64,000 bases of DNA from Tateyamaria sp947503385 (GTDB lineage Bacteria; Pseudomonadota; Alphaproteobacteria; Rhodobacterales; Rhodobacteraceae), in contig NZ_JBNFZM010000007.1 of assembly GCF_051195235.1 (NCBI RefSeq), positions 136,323 through 200,322 of the forward strand, read 5' to 3'. Within the stretch, counting starts at the first letter, position 1; every line of letters begins with the position of its first letter. Below are positions 46,179-55,679 of the stretch, piece by piece. The notes below the pieces were generated by a model that did not search any database, was not told the origin of the DNA, and worked only from the letters and a program-made list of their open reading frames with translations. Position numbers and translations under genes: made by a program.

Positions 46179-47285
46179 ATGTCCCGCATGTTCTTTTTTG
46201 GCACGTTACGGCACAGGCCGCTGCTCGCCCTTGTGCTGGGCCGCGCGCTCAACAGCCTTGATGTGACCGATGACAGCTTGCCGGGATACCGCACGGACGC
46301 TGTCGCCGAAGGCCCGTTCCCGATGCTGACCCCGGACAAGGGCAGCGCGGCACCGGGTATCGTTGTCTCGGGCCTGACCGAAACGGACCGCGCGCGGCTT
46401 GACTACTACGAGGCCGGTTTTCAGTTTGACGTGGTGCCTTGCACAACCGCGTCTGGGCTGACGGCAGATGTCTATGTTTCGGACACGCCGGATTGGACGG
46501 CGGCAGGCCCGTGGGATCTTGACGGCTGGGTCCGCAAGTGGGGCGACATGACCGCGTTCGCCGCTCAAGAGGTCATGGCCGGGTTCGGCACCGTCCCCGC
46601 AACCGAAATTGCCCGCCGCTTTCCCCGCATCCGTGCCCGCGCGTGGAGCAAAGTGCTCGCACAGCAAGGCCGCCACGGGGCAGGGACGATAGACGGCGCG
46701 GTCGAGATTGTGCGCCGCACGCAGCCCTATTCCGACTTTTTCGCGCTGGAGGAAATCGCGCTGCGGCACGCGCATTTCGACGGCTCCATGTCTGACACGC
46801 TGGACCGCGCGGTGTTTGTCAGCACCGACGCGGCCATTCTGTTGCCCTACGACCCCGTACGCGACCGTGTGCTGTTGGTCGAACAAATCCGCCTTGGCCC
46901 GATTGGGCGGGCCGACCCGGTTCTGTGGCAACTGGAACCCGTGGCGGGGCTAATTGATCCCGGCGAGGCGCCCGAAGACGCGGCCCGACGCGAGGCGCAA
47001 GAGGAGGCGCACCTGACCCTTGGTCGACTGGAGCCTGTGGGCGAATGCTATGCCTCACCCGGCGCTGCCACGGATTTCTTTCACCTGTTTGTCGGTTTGT
47101 GTGATCTGCCGGATGATGCCGCCGAAGTTGGCGGGGCTGTCGACGAAGGTGAAAATATCCGCAGTCACCTGATCGACTTTGCCGACCTGCTGGCCATGGC
47201 CGAGGACCGGCGCACTGCAAACGCGCCGCTGACGCTGCTGGTCTACTGGCTGGCGCATCACCGGGCGCGGCTTCGGATGGGTTGA
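46179..47285 (+). CDS. trgB: TrgB: gamma-glutamylcyclotransferase-like plus Nudix hydrolase
   Basis: 368 residues with two domains. The N-terminal part (about 1-160) starts FFFGTLRHRPLL, like AIG2/GGCT-fold proteins. The C-terminal part (about 195-340) is Nudix, with box GLIDPGEAPEDAARREAQEEAHL, resembling ADP-ribose pyrophosphatases. TrgB of Rhodobacter has this fusion. ATG 46179 or ATG 46164 may be the start, the latter overlapping trgA. Works with trgA and cysK in tellurite resistance; the substrate is unknown. Confidence 0.88.
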   Translation: MSRMFFFGTLRHRPLLALVLGRALNSLDVTDDSLPGYRTDAVAEGPFPMLTPDKGSAAPGIVVSGLTETDRARLDYYEAGFQFDVVPCTTASGLTADVYVSDTPDWTAAGPWDLDGWVRKWGDMTAFAAQEVMAGFGTVPATEIARRFPRIRARAWSKVLAQQGRHGAGTIDGAVEIVRRTQPYSDFFALEEIALRHAHFDGSMSDTLDRAVFVSTDAAILLPYDPVRDRVLLVEQIRLGPIGRADPVLWQLEPVAGLIDPGEAPEDAARREAQEEAHLTLGRLEPVGECYASPGAATDFFHLFVGLCDLPDDAAEVGGAVDEGENIRSHLIDFADLLAMAEDRRTANAPLTLLVYWLAHHRARLRMG

Positions 47286-47339
47286 GGTCATGCCTGCGGC
47301 CCGCTACACCCAAGAAACATGGCCAAAAGGATGACCCCG

Positions 47340-48374
47340 ATGCAGTTTGCCCCCGACCTTGCCGCTGCCGTTGGCAACACGCCCCTGATCAAGCTGCGCC
47401 GCGCCAGCGAAGAGACGGGATGCACCATTCTGGGCAAGGCTGAATTCATGAATCCGGGCCAGTCGGTCAAGGACCGCGCCGCCTTGTCGATCATCAAACA
47501 CGCCGTGGCCAGCGGAGAGTTACGCCCAGGCGGCACGATTGTCGAAGGCACCGCCGGGAACACGGGTATTGGTCTGGCGCTGGTCGGGGCTTCGATGGGG
47601 TTCAAGACGGTGATCGTCATCCCCGAAACCCAGAGCCAGGAAAAGAAAGACATGCTGCGCCTTGCCGGTGCGGAATTGGTGCAGGTTCCGGCGGCCCCCT
47701 ATCGCAATCCCAACAATTTTGTGCGGTATTCCGGACGTTTGGCTGCCGAACTTGCCAAAACGGAACCGAATGGTGCGATCTGGGCCAACCAGTTCGACAA
47801 CACCGCCAACAGGCAGGCGCATGTCGAAACCACGGGGCCCGAAATCTGGGAACAGACGGATGGCAAGGTTGATGGATTTATCTGTGCCGTAGGTTCGGGC
47901 GGGACATTGGCCGGTGTGGCCGAAGTTTTGCAGCCCAAAGGCGTCAAGATCGGCATCGCCGATCCCGACGGTGCGGGCCTCTTTAGCTATTACACCACGG
48001 GCGAGATTGCGATGCAGGGCGGGTCCATCGCCGAAGGTATCGGGCAAGTGCGCATCACGGCCAACCTCGAAGGGTTCAAGCCCGATTTTGCCTACAACGT
48101 GCCTGACACCGAGGCACTGCCCATCGTCTTTGACCTTCTGCAAGAGGAAGGGCTGTGCATGGGGGCCTCTACAGGTGTGAACGTGGCGGGCGCGATCCGT
48201 CTGGCCTGCGACCTTGGACCGGGCCACACCATCGTCACCATCTTGTGCGACTTTGGCACACGGTATCAGTCAAAACTGTTCAACCCGGATTTCCTGCGCG
48301 AAAAAGACTTGCCGGTGCCCGGCTGGCTTGATCGCGGACCGGCCTCCATTCCCGGTGTGTTTGAGGACGTTTGA
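47340..48374 (+). CDS. cysK: Cysteine synthase A
   Basis: 344 residues. PLP enzyme that makes cysteine from O-acetylserine and sulfide. The PLP lysine is in NPGQSVKDRAAL; VEGTAGNTGIGLAL binds the substrate carboxylate; GSGGTLAGV holds the phosphate. AAAAGG nine bases before ATG 47340 favours this start; ATG 47319 and 47331 are possible. Third gene of the trg locus, with a start overlap to the channel gene after it (TGATG). Confidence 0.93.
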   Translation: MQFAPDLAAAVGNTPLIKLRRASEETGCTILGKAEFMNPGQSVKDRAALSIIKHAVASGELRPGGTIVEGTAGNTGIGLALVGASMGFKTVIVIPETQSQEKKDMLRLAGAELVQVPAAPYRNPNNFVRYSGRLAAELAKTEPNGAIWANQFDNTANRQAHVETTGPEIWEQTDGKVDGFICAVGSGGTLAGVAEVLQPKGVKIGIADPDGAGLFSYYTTGEIAMQGGSIAEGIGQVRITANLEGFKPDFAYNVPDTEALPIVFDLLQEEGLCMGASTGVNVAGAIRLACDLGPGHTIVTILCDFGTRYQSKLFNPDFLREKDLPVPGWLDRGPASIPGVFEDV

Positions 48375-50782
48375 TGAGAGTTGCATCGATACGGGCGGGG
48401 CTTGCGCTGGTCGCGGCCCTCTTTTTTGCCGTTGCCCTGTGGGCGCAGGACACTAACGGCCCAAACTACGAAGCATGGGAAACCGTGGCCAGCCGCGCCG
48501 AACGCGCCGTGGAAACGGCCCGTGCATCGGACGAGGCGTTCGACAATCTGCGCGCCGAGATTGTCGACTGGCGCGGACGCTTTCAAGAGCAACTGAACGC
48601 GAATGCCAGCCGCATCGCCACATTGCGCGAGCAGATCGCCGCCCTTGGCCCTGTGCCGGAAGAGGGCGGGTCCGAACCGACCGAGATCGCGGCACGCAGG
48701 GCCGAACTGAATGCGCAGCTGGAACGGCTCAGCACCCCCCGCCGCACCGCAGAAGAGGCGTTTAGCCGGGCGGGCGGCATTGTGGGCGAGATCGACGAAA
48801 TTCTGCGCCAACGTCAGGCCGATCAGTTACTGAACATGGGGCCGTGGCCCGTGAATCCCGGCCTCTGGCCCGAAGCATGGCGAGACGTGCAGGAAACTGT
48901 GGCGGCCACTGCGGCGGGCATGTCGCAGGCATGGCGCAACCCCGCCACGCGGGCGCAGGCGCAGGACAACCTGCCGCTGGTGATCGGGCTGGTGATCCTT
49001 GGCGTGGCGCTGCTGGCGCGGTCCCGACGGTGGAGCGAGGCGCTTGCCACCCGTATCCAGCGTGCCGATACGCATACCGGCTCTGGTGTTGCGGGTTTTG
49101 TCGTGTCGCTGGGCCAGATCGTCTTGCCCATGTTGGGCCTCTTTGCGCTGCTGCGCGCGTTGGGGGCGACCGACCTGTTTGGCCCGCGTGCCGAAGTGTT
49201 GTTGAGCGCGATGGAGCCCATGGGCTTTACCATCTTCTTTGCGCTCTGGCTGGCCAGCCGCATTTTTCCGCGCGATGAGGCGTTGCCAACGCCGCTGACG
49301 CTGCCGCCCGAACGGCGGACCGAGGGGCGGATCTATGCATTCATCCTTGGTGTGGTTGTGGCGCTGTCGTACCTGACCAACCAGTTTTCGGAGTTCGAAC
49401 GCTACAGCCTTGCCACGCGGGCGGTGCTGCATTTCCCGCTGATCGTGGTGGCGTCGCTGTTGACGTTGCGGATCGGCTGGCTGATGCGCCGCAACCTGCG
49501 CGAAGCGGAAAGCGACGGCCAGACTGAACGCGCCTTTGGTGCGCGGGTGATCCGGCTCTTGGGGCAGGGCGCGATCATTGTCGGTGCCTTGGCGCCGGTA
49601 TTGGCGGCCCTTGGCTACGGTGTTGCGTCCAAGGCGTTGATCTACCCTGCGATCCAGACGCTGGCGCTGTTTGGCGTTCTGGCGCTGCTGCAACAATTGG
49701 TGCGTGATATCTATAGCGCGCTGCGCCCCGGCCATTCCGTCGCAGAAAGCCTGATCCCCACGCTGGTGGGCTTTGCCCTGATCCTTGCCGCAGCGATCCC
49801 GCTGTCGCTGATCTGGGGCGCGCGCATCACGGACCTCACTGATCTGTGGGACCGGTTGCGCAACGGCCTGACCATCGGGGATATCACGATTTCGCCCGGC
49901 AGCTTCTTTATGCTGATCGTTGTGTTTGCGCTGGGGTATGCGCTGACCCGTGGGGCGCAAGCCGCGCTGCGCACGTCGGTTTTGCCCAAGACCAAGCTTG
50001 ATACCGGTGGTCAGACTGCTGTCGTCGCGGGTGTCGGTTATGTCGGTATTTTTCTGGCGGCGCTGGTTGCGATAACGTCGGCTGGCATTGACCTGTCCAA
50101 CATTGCCATCGTTGCTGGTGCGCTGTCGGTTGGCATTGGATTTGGCCTGCAAACCATCGTGTCGAATTTTGTCTCCGGCATCATCCTGCTGATCGAACGG
50201 CCCATTTCCGAAGGGGACTGGATCGAGGTGGGCGGGCAGATGGGCTATGTGCGCAATATCTCTGTCCGGTCCACCCGGATCGAGACATTCGACCGTACGG
50301 ACGTGATTGTGCCCAACGCCGATCTGATCTCGGGCACGGTCACGAACTACACCCGCGGCAATACGGTGGGCCGGGTGATCATCTCTGTGGGGGTGGCGTA
50401 CGGCACCGACACCCGGCGTGTCGAAGGCATCCTGCGCGAGATCGCAGAGGCGCACCCCATGGCGCTGGCCAATCCCGCGCCGATGATCCTTTTTGCCGGT
50501 TTTGGCGCGGACAGTCTGGATTTTGAACTGAGGATCATTTTGCGCGATGTGAACTGGTCGCTGAGCGTGCGCAACGACATCAACCACCAGATTGCAGAAC
50601 GCTTTGCCGCCGAAGGGATCGAAATTCCCTTTGCGCAGCGCGATGTCTGGCTGCGCAATCCCGAAACGCTGCAACAGGCAGGGGCCACTGCCGCGCAATC
50701 GCCCGAACCCCAGCCCGAGATCGACCCGTCCGTCGGCGACGACGACGCAAACGACGCCGACACAGACGGAGACGGCAGATGA
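48374..50782 (+). CDS. DUF3772 / MscS-family mechanosensitive channel
   Basis: 802 residues. A signal peptide (RVASIRAGLALVAALFFAVALWAQ) leads a periplasmic DUF3772 domain with coiled-coil look (about 30-150). Multiple hydrophobic segments follow (about 195-540), then the MscS core, with pore helix region ALSVGIGFGLQTIVSNFVSGIILLIERPISEGDWIEV and the cytoplasmic beta domain. The tail is acidic (DDDANDADTDGDG). Releases solutes on hypo-osmotic shock. Coupled with cysK before and the AlaX gene after it. Confidence 0.9.
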   Translation: MRVASIRAGLALVAALFFAVALWAQDTNGPNYEAWETVASRAERAVETARASDEAFDNLRAEIVDWRGRFQEQLNANASRIATLREQIAALGPVPEEGGSEPTEIAARRAELNAQLERLSTPRRTAEEAFSRAGGIVGEIDEILRQRQADQLLNMGPWPVNPGLWPEAWRDVQETVAATAAGMSQAWRNPATRAQAQDNLPLVIGLVILGVALLARSRRWSEALATRIQRADTHTGSGVAGFVVSLGQIVLPMLGLFALLRALGATDLFGPRAEVLLSAMEPMGFTIFFALWLASRIFPRDEALPTPLTLPPERRTEGRIYAFILGVVVALSYLTNQFSEFERYSLATRAVLHFPLIVVASLLTLRIGWLMRRNLREAESDGQTERAFGARVIRLLGQGAIIVGALAPVLAALGYGVASKALIYPAIQTLALFGVLALLQQLVRDIYSALRPGHSVAESLIPTLVGFALILAAAIPLSLIWGARITDLTDLWDRLRNGLTIGDITISPGSFFMLIVVFALGYALTRGAQAALRTSVLPKTKLDTGGQTAVVAGVGYVGIFLAALVAITSAGIDLSNIAIVAGALSVGIGFGLQTIVSNFVSGIILLIERPISEGDWIEVGGQMGYVRNISVRSTRIETFDRTDVIVPNADLISGTVTNYTRGNTVGRVIISVGVAYGTDTRRVEGILREIAEAHPMALANPAPMILFAGFGADSLDFELRIILRDVNWSLSVRNDINHQIAERFAAEGIEIPFAQRDVWLRNPETLQQAGATAAQSPEPQPEIDPSVGDDDANDADTDGDGR

Positions 50783-51501
50783 CCCACATGCTCTTTCGTG
50801 ATGATGCCTATGCTCGTGATGCGGTGGCCACAGTCATCGGTCACACGGACGAAGGTGGCATCATTCTGGATCAGACAGTTTTTTACCCCACTGGTGGGGG
50901 CCAGCCCGGCGACAGTGGCCGCATCACATGGGGCGGCAACGCGCTGACCATCGCCACCGCCGTAAAAGGCGACGGCGACACGGTTGTGCTGGTCCCCTCC
51001 GAACCGCGCGCGCTGCCGCCCGCAGGTGCGCAGGTCGAACAATCCCTCGACTGGGATCGCCGCTATGCCCATATGCGCGTCCACACGGCGCTGCACCTTT
51101 TGTCCGTGGCCATGCCCTTTGGCGTCACCGGGGGCGCGATCAGCGCCGGTCGCGGCCGGCTCGATTTCGATATGGAAGACGCTCCCGAAGACCGCGACGC
51201 TATCGAAACGGCTCTGAACGCGCAGGTCGAGGCGGATCACAAAGTTACCGAAGACTGGATCAGCGAAGAAGAGCTGGATGCCAATCCCGCGCTCGTCAAA
51301 ACGCTGTCGGTGCAACCGCCGCGGGGGGCAGGGCGCATTCGCCTGATCCGCATCGGCGGCGACACGAACGCCATCGACCTGCAACCCTGCGGCGGCACCC
51401 ATGTGGCACGCACGGGCGAGATCGGCGGGCTGCGTCTGGGCAAGATCGAAAAGAAAGGGCGCCGCAACCGCCGCGTCTACCTGCATCTGGATGGGTTTTG
51501 A
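50779..51501 (+). CDS. Alanyl-tRNA editing protein (AlaX-like)
   Basis: 240 residues. Editing-site metal motifs HTALHLL and CGGTHVA correspond to the HxxxH and CxxxH of AlaRS editing domains; TVFYPTGGGQPGD is the conserved glycine-rich start. Frees tRNA-Ala mischarged with serine or glycine. Its ATG overlaps the previous stop (ATGA). A second ATG lies 9 bases later. Confidence 0.9.
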   Translation: MTHMLFRDDAYARDAVATVIGHTDEGGIILDQTVFYPTGGGQPGDSGRITWGGNALTIATAVKGDGDTVVLVPSEPRALPPAGAQVEQSLDWDRRYAHMRVHTALHLLSVAMPFGVTGGAISAGRGRLDFDMEDAPEDRDAIETALNAQVEADHKVTEDWISEEELDANPALVKTLSVQPPRGAGRIRLIRIGGDTNAIDLQPCGGTHVARTGEIGGLRLGKIEKKGRRNRRVYLHLDGF

Positions 51502-51503
51502 TA

Positions 51504-51872
51504 ATGTTTCGAAGTGTCGCAACCCTGAGCGCCATGCTGTTCTCCGTTCTCGCGGTCGCGTTCTTTGCTGTGCCGAATGTGGTTACGGCTGCGTGGGGTC
51601 TCATGCTCGCAGGTGACGCGGCCTTTATGGGCCAGCGGCTCGCTGCGGCATTTGCCGGGTTCGCCGTGATGCTGTTCCTGGTCCGCGATGCGCCGCCATC
51701 CCCGGCCCGTCGCGCGCTGGCTTCTGGGGTGGCGACGGCGTTGTTGCTTGTCGCCGGGGTCGGCGTGTTGGGAATGGCCCAAGGCGTCGTGGGCGGCGGC
51801 ATCCTGTTGGCCATAGCTGTTGAATTGGTGATCGCCATGGCCCTGATCCTGACCGGGCGCGCAACAGTCTGA
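51504..51872 (+). CDS. Small four-helix membrane protein, unknown function
   Basis: 122 residues, four hydrophobic segments (LSAMLFSVLAVAFFAVP, LMLAGDAAFMGQRLAAAFAGFAVMLFLV, GVATALLLVAGVGVLGM, VELVIAMALIL). It starts two bases after the AlaX stop and so is probably in the same transcript. The layout resembles DUF4345 proteins loosely; no clear family. Confidence 0.65.
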   Translation: MFRSVATLSAMLFSVLAVAFFAVPNVVTAAWGLMLAGDAAFMGQRLAAAFAGFAVMLFLVRDAPPSPARRALASGVATALLLVAGVGVLGMAQGVVGGGILLAIAVELVIAMALILTGRATV

Positions 51873-52004
51873 CCGCCCCTCCGGGTCGCTATCCCGTGTC
51901 GTGCAACCCTTGGCCGCGTTCATCAGGGCACATTGCGCCATAAGCCAGTAAATTGATGGATTTGCGCTTGCATCCCACGGGTGGGGTTCAATATACCCGC
52001 CAGC

Positions 52005-52094
52005 GGACAGGTGGCCGAGTGGTCGAAGGCGCGCGCCTGGAAAGTGCGTAGGCGGGAGACCGTCTCGAGGGTTCGAATCCCTTCCTGTCCGCCA
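52005..52094 (+). tRNA. tRNA-Ser (anticodon GGA), used as integration site
   Basis: Acceptor stem GGACAGG pairs with CCTGTCC (52084-52090), followed by G and an encoded CCA. The anticodon stem CGCGC/GTGCG encloses the loop CTGGAAA, anticodon GGA. A long variable arm (GGCGGGAGACCGTCTC) marks a serine tRNA. T-loop TTCGAAT. The last 14 bases are duplicated at 62136, the far end of the inserted element. Confidence 0.97.
52081..52094. repeat. attL core, inside tRNA-Ser
   Basis: CTTCCTGTCCGCCA, the 3' end of the tRNA gene including CCA, identical to 62136-62149. The flanking bases differ on both sides, so the repeat is exactly 14 bp. Confidence 0.9.
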
Positions 52095-52148
52095 TTCAAC
52101 AAAAAATATGAAATAAAAACAGATATTTAAAGGTCTCTAGTGGACCTT

Positions 52149-52170
52149 GGTACGCTTCTGGTACGCTTTT
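52149..52170 (+). promoter_or_regulatory. Integrase arm-type sites, left
   Basis: GGTACGCTTCT and GGTACGCTTTT in direct tandem, period 11 bp. A matching pair, same orientation and same period, is at 61975-61996. Repeats inside both ends of an integrated element are the expected arm-type binding sites of a tyrosine integrase with an arm-binding N-terminal domain. Confidence 0.6.
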
Positions 52171-52201
52171 GAATTTGCTGGGACAATGACGTTGCGTCAG
52201 C

Positions 52202-52267
52202 CTACACCAGCAAAGCCGCCCAAGCCGCCAAGCACACCAGCGCCCAGAACACCCCCGACTCACCCAT
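52202..52267 (-). CDS. Possible 21-residue membrane peptide
   Basis: The frame starts with an ATG overlapping the end of the previous small gene and reads MGESGVFWALVCLAAWAALLV, a single hydrophobic helix. Overlap and position at the end of the head operon make it plausible as a small membrane peptide, but so short a frame can be chance. Confidence 0.25.
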   Translation of the reverse strand: MGESGVFWALVCLAAWAALLV

Positions 52268-52517
52268 CGCAAGCCCGCCTGTACACGCCGTACCCATGCG
52301 CCAACGGTTCGCTTAGGCGGATATGCCAAACGCCGTCAATCTCGACAGCTTGCACGTCACGTTCCGGAATGCCGAACCCTTCGGCGTGGCGGAACAGATC
52401 AGGGCCGGGGATGCTATACCACTCCCAAGCGTCCAAGTTGCTCAGCCACACCACGTCATAGACAGGCTCACCATGAGCGAATTCGCTATTCATCATGTCG
52501 GCAAGGGCACCACTCAT
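52260..52517 (-). CDS. Small protein of unknown function at the end of the head operon
   Basis: 85 residues. ATG 52517 overlaps the portal stop (ATGA). The sequence (HGEPVYDVVWLSNLDAWEW, then VEIDGVWHIRLSEPLAHGYG) looks like a compact folded domain. I recognise no family. Possibly a head or tail-joining protein, judged only by location. Confidence 0.6.
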   Translation of the reverse strand: MSGALADMMNSEFAHGEPVYDVVWLSNLDAWEWYSIPGPDLFRHAEGFGIPERDVQAVEIDGVWHIRLSEPLAHGYGVYRRACDG

Positions 52518-53575
52518 TGCTGCCCCCAATCGACCAGATCAAACGCCCGTTCTACATCCACGCCCGACTCCTTAGCCGCCGCCATGGCCTGCACCAGCGC
52601 CGTGACAGTGCGTGCACGTCCGCCCGAGTCGTACGCTTGAAGTGGGCGCATGACGTCCAGCGTCACCGGCGACTCCAGCTTGGCAGAACACTCATGCGCC
52701 ACCAGCTTGGCAAGCGGTTGCAATGTCCACTGCCCAAGGTGTCGTTGCGCTTCCCTGACAACCGGCCCCGTCGCGGCGGGGTTCTGTAGAGCAGGCAGAA
52801 CGCCAAAGACGGATTCGATAGCATTGCGGGCCTCTTTGATAGCCTGAGACGACTCAAGACGCTGCAAATTCGGCGTCAAATCCGTGGCCTGTTTGAACAG
52901 ATCAGGATAGGCACCGGCGGCGGTAGCTTGTGCCACGCCCTCGACAACCAAGACGGAACCACGGCGGCCCTTGAAGCCTTCCCGCAGCGCCGTCAGATCA
53001 TCCACTTGGGCCTCGGGCATGGGCACGATTTGACTGCCGATAGGGGCCGTCTGATAGACGTCTGAAAGGGCCGATTCTACGGCATTGGCGAGACCAGCCG
53101 ACAGAGCCGCACGGCGTAGAGGTGGAGTGCCGACATAGGGCGTTGTTGTCTGGGCACCCGTCACCACGTGGATCACCTCAGGGGCAAGGGCCGTGACTGT
53201 GTAGCCGCCGCCGGTGTCCGCTACAGACGCGCGATAGGCGACTGGCCGTCCGTTCCGAGTGCTGACGTCCCACTCGTGACAAGCCACAAGTCCGTCCTCC
53301 CGGATCAAGGCCAGAAACTCCCCACGCAATGCCAGAGAACGGGCCACAAGGGCCAGCATGGGCGGCGTGAGTAGGTCCGTGCCGTTCACGTCCGCAAGGC
53401 TCAATCCGCCTTCCCATAAACTGACGCACGACTGCGCAGCGCTGGTGAGTTCGCCAATGCCCTCACGCCCCGTGATCAGGGCAGCACGCGCCGCCATCAA
53501 GCTTGCCGTGTAGCCCGTGGCCGATGCCCGATTTTCGACAGGCTTTCGCTTAAAGGGCCAGATCATGCGCGCCAC
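52514..53575 (-). CDS. Phage portal protein (HK97 family)
   Basis: 353 residues, somewhat shorter than typical HK97-type portals (about 400 or more). IWPFKRKPVENRAS at the start, then SVSLWEGGLSLAD-like region CVSLWEGGLSLADVNG and a conserved central segment (YVGTPPLRRAALSAGLANAVES); the later ESVFGVLPALQNP matches the family too. The portal ring is the DNA entry vertex and the connection to the tail. Overlaps the protease stop by 13 bases. Confidence 0.85.
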   Translation of the reverse strand: MARMIWPFKRKPVENRASATGYTASLMAARAALITGREGIGELTSAAQSCVSLWEGGLSLADVNGTDLLTPPMLALVARSLALRGEFLALIREDGLVACHEWDVSTRNGRPVAYRASVADTGGGYTVTALAPEVIHVVTGAQTTTPYVGTPPLRRAALSAGLANAVESALSDVYQTAPIGSQIVPMPEAQVDDLTALREGFKGRRGSVLVVEGVAQATAAGAYPDLFKQATDLTPNLQRLESSQAIKEARNAIESVFGVLPALQNPAATGPVVREAQRHLGQWTLQPLAKLVAHECSAKLESPVTLDVMRPLQAYDSGGRARTVTALVQAMAAAKESGVDVERAFDLVDWGQQ

Positions 53576-54120
53576 CTCGACAGGACATGCACCGACCGGG
53601 CGGACGGTTCAGGCGTCCAGTTGCGGGCTTGCACCTGCCCATAGGGATACGCACCCTTTGTCACCGCCGATAGTTCGATCAGTTCGGCGCGTTTGATGGT
53701 GCGCAGGACGTTATTACCCTCACGCGTAACCACCTGATCTTTGGCCGATGAAACGCGGAAACCGGGTGACAAGCCCTTGACCAAGCTGGTCTGCATGGCG
53801 GCCACCGCGTCCTTTACAAAGCCAATTGCCATATGATCGGCAGAGATACGCGCCTCAAATCGCAACGCGTTGCCAGCATCGTTAAGTGTCAGCGAACCGC
53901 CAGCACGTGAGGCCAGCGGTTTGCCCATGTCGTGTTGCCACACAAAATGAATATCGGCCTCACTTTGCACCGAGTCGGCGAACGCACCCGGTGCGAAAGT
54001 TTCAAAACGATCAGCGCCAAAAGAGGCGCGTTCGCCATAGGGAAAAACACCCTCGATAATGGCGGACCCGTCGAACGCGAAACGCGTCTCAACGGCCCCC
54101 GCCGCGCGTCCTTCAAGCAT
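53563..54120 (-). CDS. HK97-family prohead protease
   Basis: 185 residues. SAIIEGVFPYGERASFG, then ADIHFVWQHDMGKPLAS with the catalytic histidine, and MQTSLVKGLSPGF with the catalytic serine: the layout of the U35 prohead proteases. It cuts the scaffold region from the capsid protein during maturation. Starts one base after the capsid stop. Confidence 0.88.
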   Translation of the reverse strand: MLEGRAAGAVETRFAFDGSAIIEGVFPYGERASFGADRFETFAPGAFADSVQSEADIHFVWQHDMGKPLASRAGGSLTLNDAGNALRFEARISADHMAIGFVKDAVAAMQTSLVKGLSPGFRVSSAKDQVVTREGNNVLRTIKRAELIELSAVTKGAYPYGQVQARNWTPEPSARSVHVLSRWRA

Positions 54121-54121
54121 G

Positions 54122-55366
54122 TTACTGAATACCCTCTACGATCCGCAGTTGCGCGCCACGGGCAACCGTCTGGTCCATGGTCGCGATAGCGGTAAGGCGC
54201 AGTTGGCCAGACGCGGCGTCGGTGTACGGGTCGCGGATCAGGTCGATACCGCCCCACGCGCCGATGTGGATAGGTGGCAGGCCACCTGCCGACGTCGCCA
54301 GTACGGCAGTTGTTTCACCACCCGCAGGCGCTTCAAGGGCGTTGGTGGTCATGATCACGCCAAGCATGGCTTTGCGCATCAATTCGAATTCGGTAACAGC
54401 GGTGCCCGTGATGTACGAACCGTCCATGCGGTCCCAAACTTCGGGCCGGATCAGCGCGCGAACCGAACCGGGGCCGCTTGCAGCATTGCCCACCATGAAT
54501 GCAAGCACCTCAGTCCGGAACGCCGCCCACGTGGCCGCCGCGCCAAGGTTGTTAACGTTGATCCCGTATGTGGCCGCGCCGGGGATAATGCCCAGAGGCT
54601 CACCAGCGGCACCGCTGCCAAGGATCAAAGAGCGATCCAGTTCCATTTGCATCGCGCCATTCATGTCGCGACGGATTGCAGACTCGAGACCTTCGCCGCT
54701 TTGTTTCAACGCCTTGCGCGTGATTTTCATGCGGACGCCAAGGGCAAAATCAGGCGACAGTTTCGCGTCAGCCGTGGTGAAGGGAACCGGGTCCGGCAGG
54801 TCAGTGACTTCGTCCGTTTGCCAGCTTGCAACCGTGCTTGCCGTGGACACCGGATATTCAAGCGAACCTTGGCCTACCTGCACCAAAGACGCCCCCAATT
54901 GCGCCGCCACTGAGGTAGGAAACAAGCGGTCAACAAGCGGCATGGTGCGCGTCGGATCAGGCGTGGTTGCGCTGGTAGTTTCGCCCGCACGACGCTCCAG
55001 CGCGCCCCAAGGGATGGGCTGACCTTGAAATGAACCTTGCGCACGCATTTCGGTTACGACTTCGGCAGTTTGACCACTGATAGCTGCGCCCGTGTCCAGA
55101 TTGGCCACCACCTGACGCAGTTCAAAGTTGTCAATAAGGCCCTGCCACTCGTCGGCAGAGCGGTTTTCGAGTTCGGCAGACGCCGCGTCACGTTCGGACG
55201 CCTCGACAATCAAAGCGCCCCGGTATTTGGTTTCGTTTGCACGATATTCGGCGTCCAGAGTGTCAATCTGGCGCGTTTCGTCGTCGGTGGTCTCTTTGCC
55301 GACGAGTTCCGACAATTGAGAACGAATCTCAGACTGACGGCGCATGATTTTTGCAGATTCAAGCAT
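54122..55366 (-). CDS. Major capsid protein (HK97 fold)
   Basis: 414 residues. The first 100 or so form a charged helical coil (SEIRSQLSELVGKETTDDETRQ), the delta domain removed by the protease. The rest is an HK97-fold coat protein: TMPLVDRLFPTSVAAQLGASLV, then RVKITRKALKQ-like GVRMKITRKALKQSGEG, then EVWDRMDGSYITG and a C-terminal YTDAASGQLRLTAIATMDQTV. Overlaps the HNH stop by 8 bases. Confidence 0.9.
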   Translation of the reverse strand: MLESAKIMRRQSEIRSQLSELVGKETTDDETRQIDTLDAEYRANETKYRGALIVEASERDAASAELENRSADEWQGLIDNFELRQVVANLDTGAAISGQTAEVVTEMRAQGSFQGQPIPWGALERRAGETTSATTPDPTRTMPLVDRLFPTSVAAQLGASLVQVGQGSLEYPVSTASTVASWQTDEVTDLPDPVPFTTADAKLSPDFALGVRMKITRKALKQSGEGLESAIRRDMNGAMQMELDRSLILGSGAAGEPLGIIPGAATYGINVNNLGAAATWAAFRTEVLAFMVGNAASGPGSVRALIRPEVWDRMDGSYITGTAVTEFELMRKAMLGVIMTTNALEAPAGGETTAVLATSAGGLPPIHIGAWGGIDLIRDPYTDAASGQLRLTAIATMDQTVARGAQLRIVEGIQ

Positions 55367-55679
55367 GTGTTTTTGCCTCTTTTTTTAGTAGTTGCCGCCA
55401 GTCTTGGCGATCTTGGGAAATTGGTCGAAAGCCCACCTCGTGACGGGTTTTTTCGGAATGACAGACACGACAAAGCGTCTGTAAATTTGCCGGATCAAAC
55501 GACAGTTCGGGGTGCGTTCGAACGGGTTCAATGTGATCCACTTCAAGGCGGCGAAAATCGCCACATTTGACGCAGCGCCACTCGTCGCGTTCCATGATTT
55601 TGAGGCGCAGAACGGCCCACCGTTTGGTGCTGGTGACTTTGGCGGAATGCCGTTTGTGTTCCTGACGACGCGTTGTCAT
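55359..55679 (-). CDS. HNH endonuclease, packaging associated
   Basis: 106 residues. The zinc site comprises Cys36/Cys39 and Cys70/Cys73; the HNH residues are His49 (EVDHIEPV), Asn65 and His74. HNH proteins next to the large terminase are needed for terminase cleavage at cos ends in HK97-type phages. ATG 55679 overlaps the terminase stop (ATGA), deciding it over an ATG at 55685. Confidence 0.88.
   Translation of the reverse strand: MTTRRQEHKRHSAKVTSTKRWAVLRLKIMERDEWRCVKCGDFRRLEVDHIEPVRTHPELSFDPANLQTLCRVCHSEKTRHEVGFRPISQDRQDWRQLLKKEAKTHA

Noticed and set aside
52096..52329. 77-residue minus-strand frame at the end of the element
   Set aside because: Rich in R, W and C and overlapping the better-supported 85-residue gene in another frame; it runs into the tRNA side of the element and looks like a shadow.
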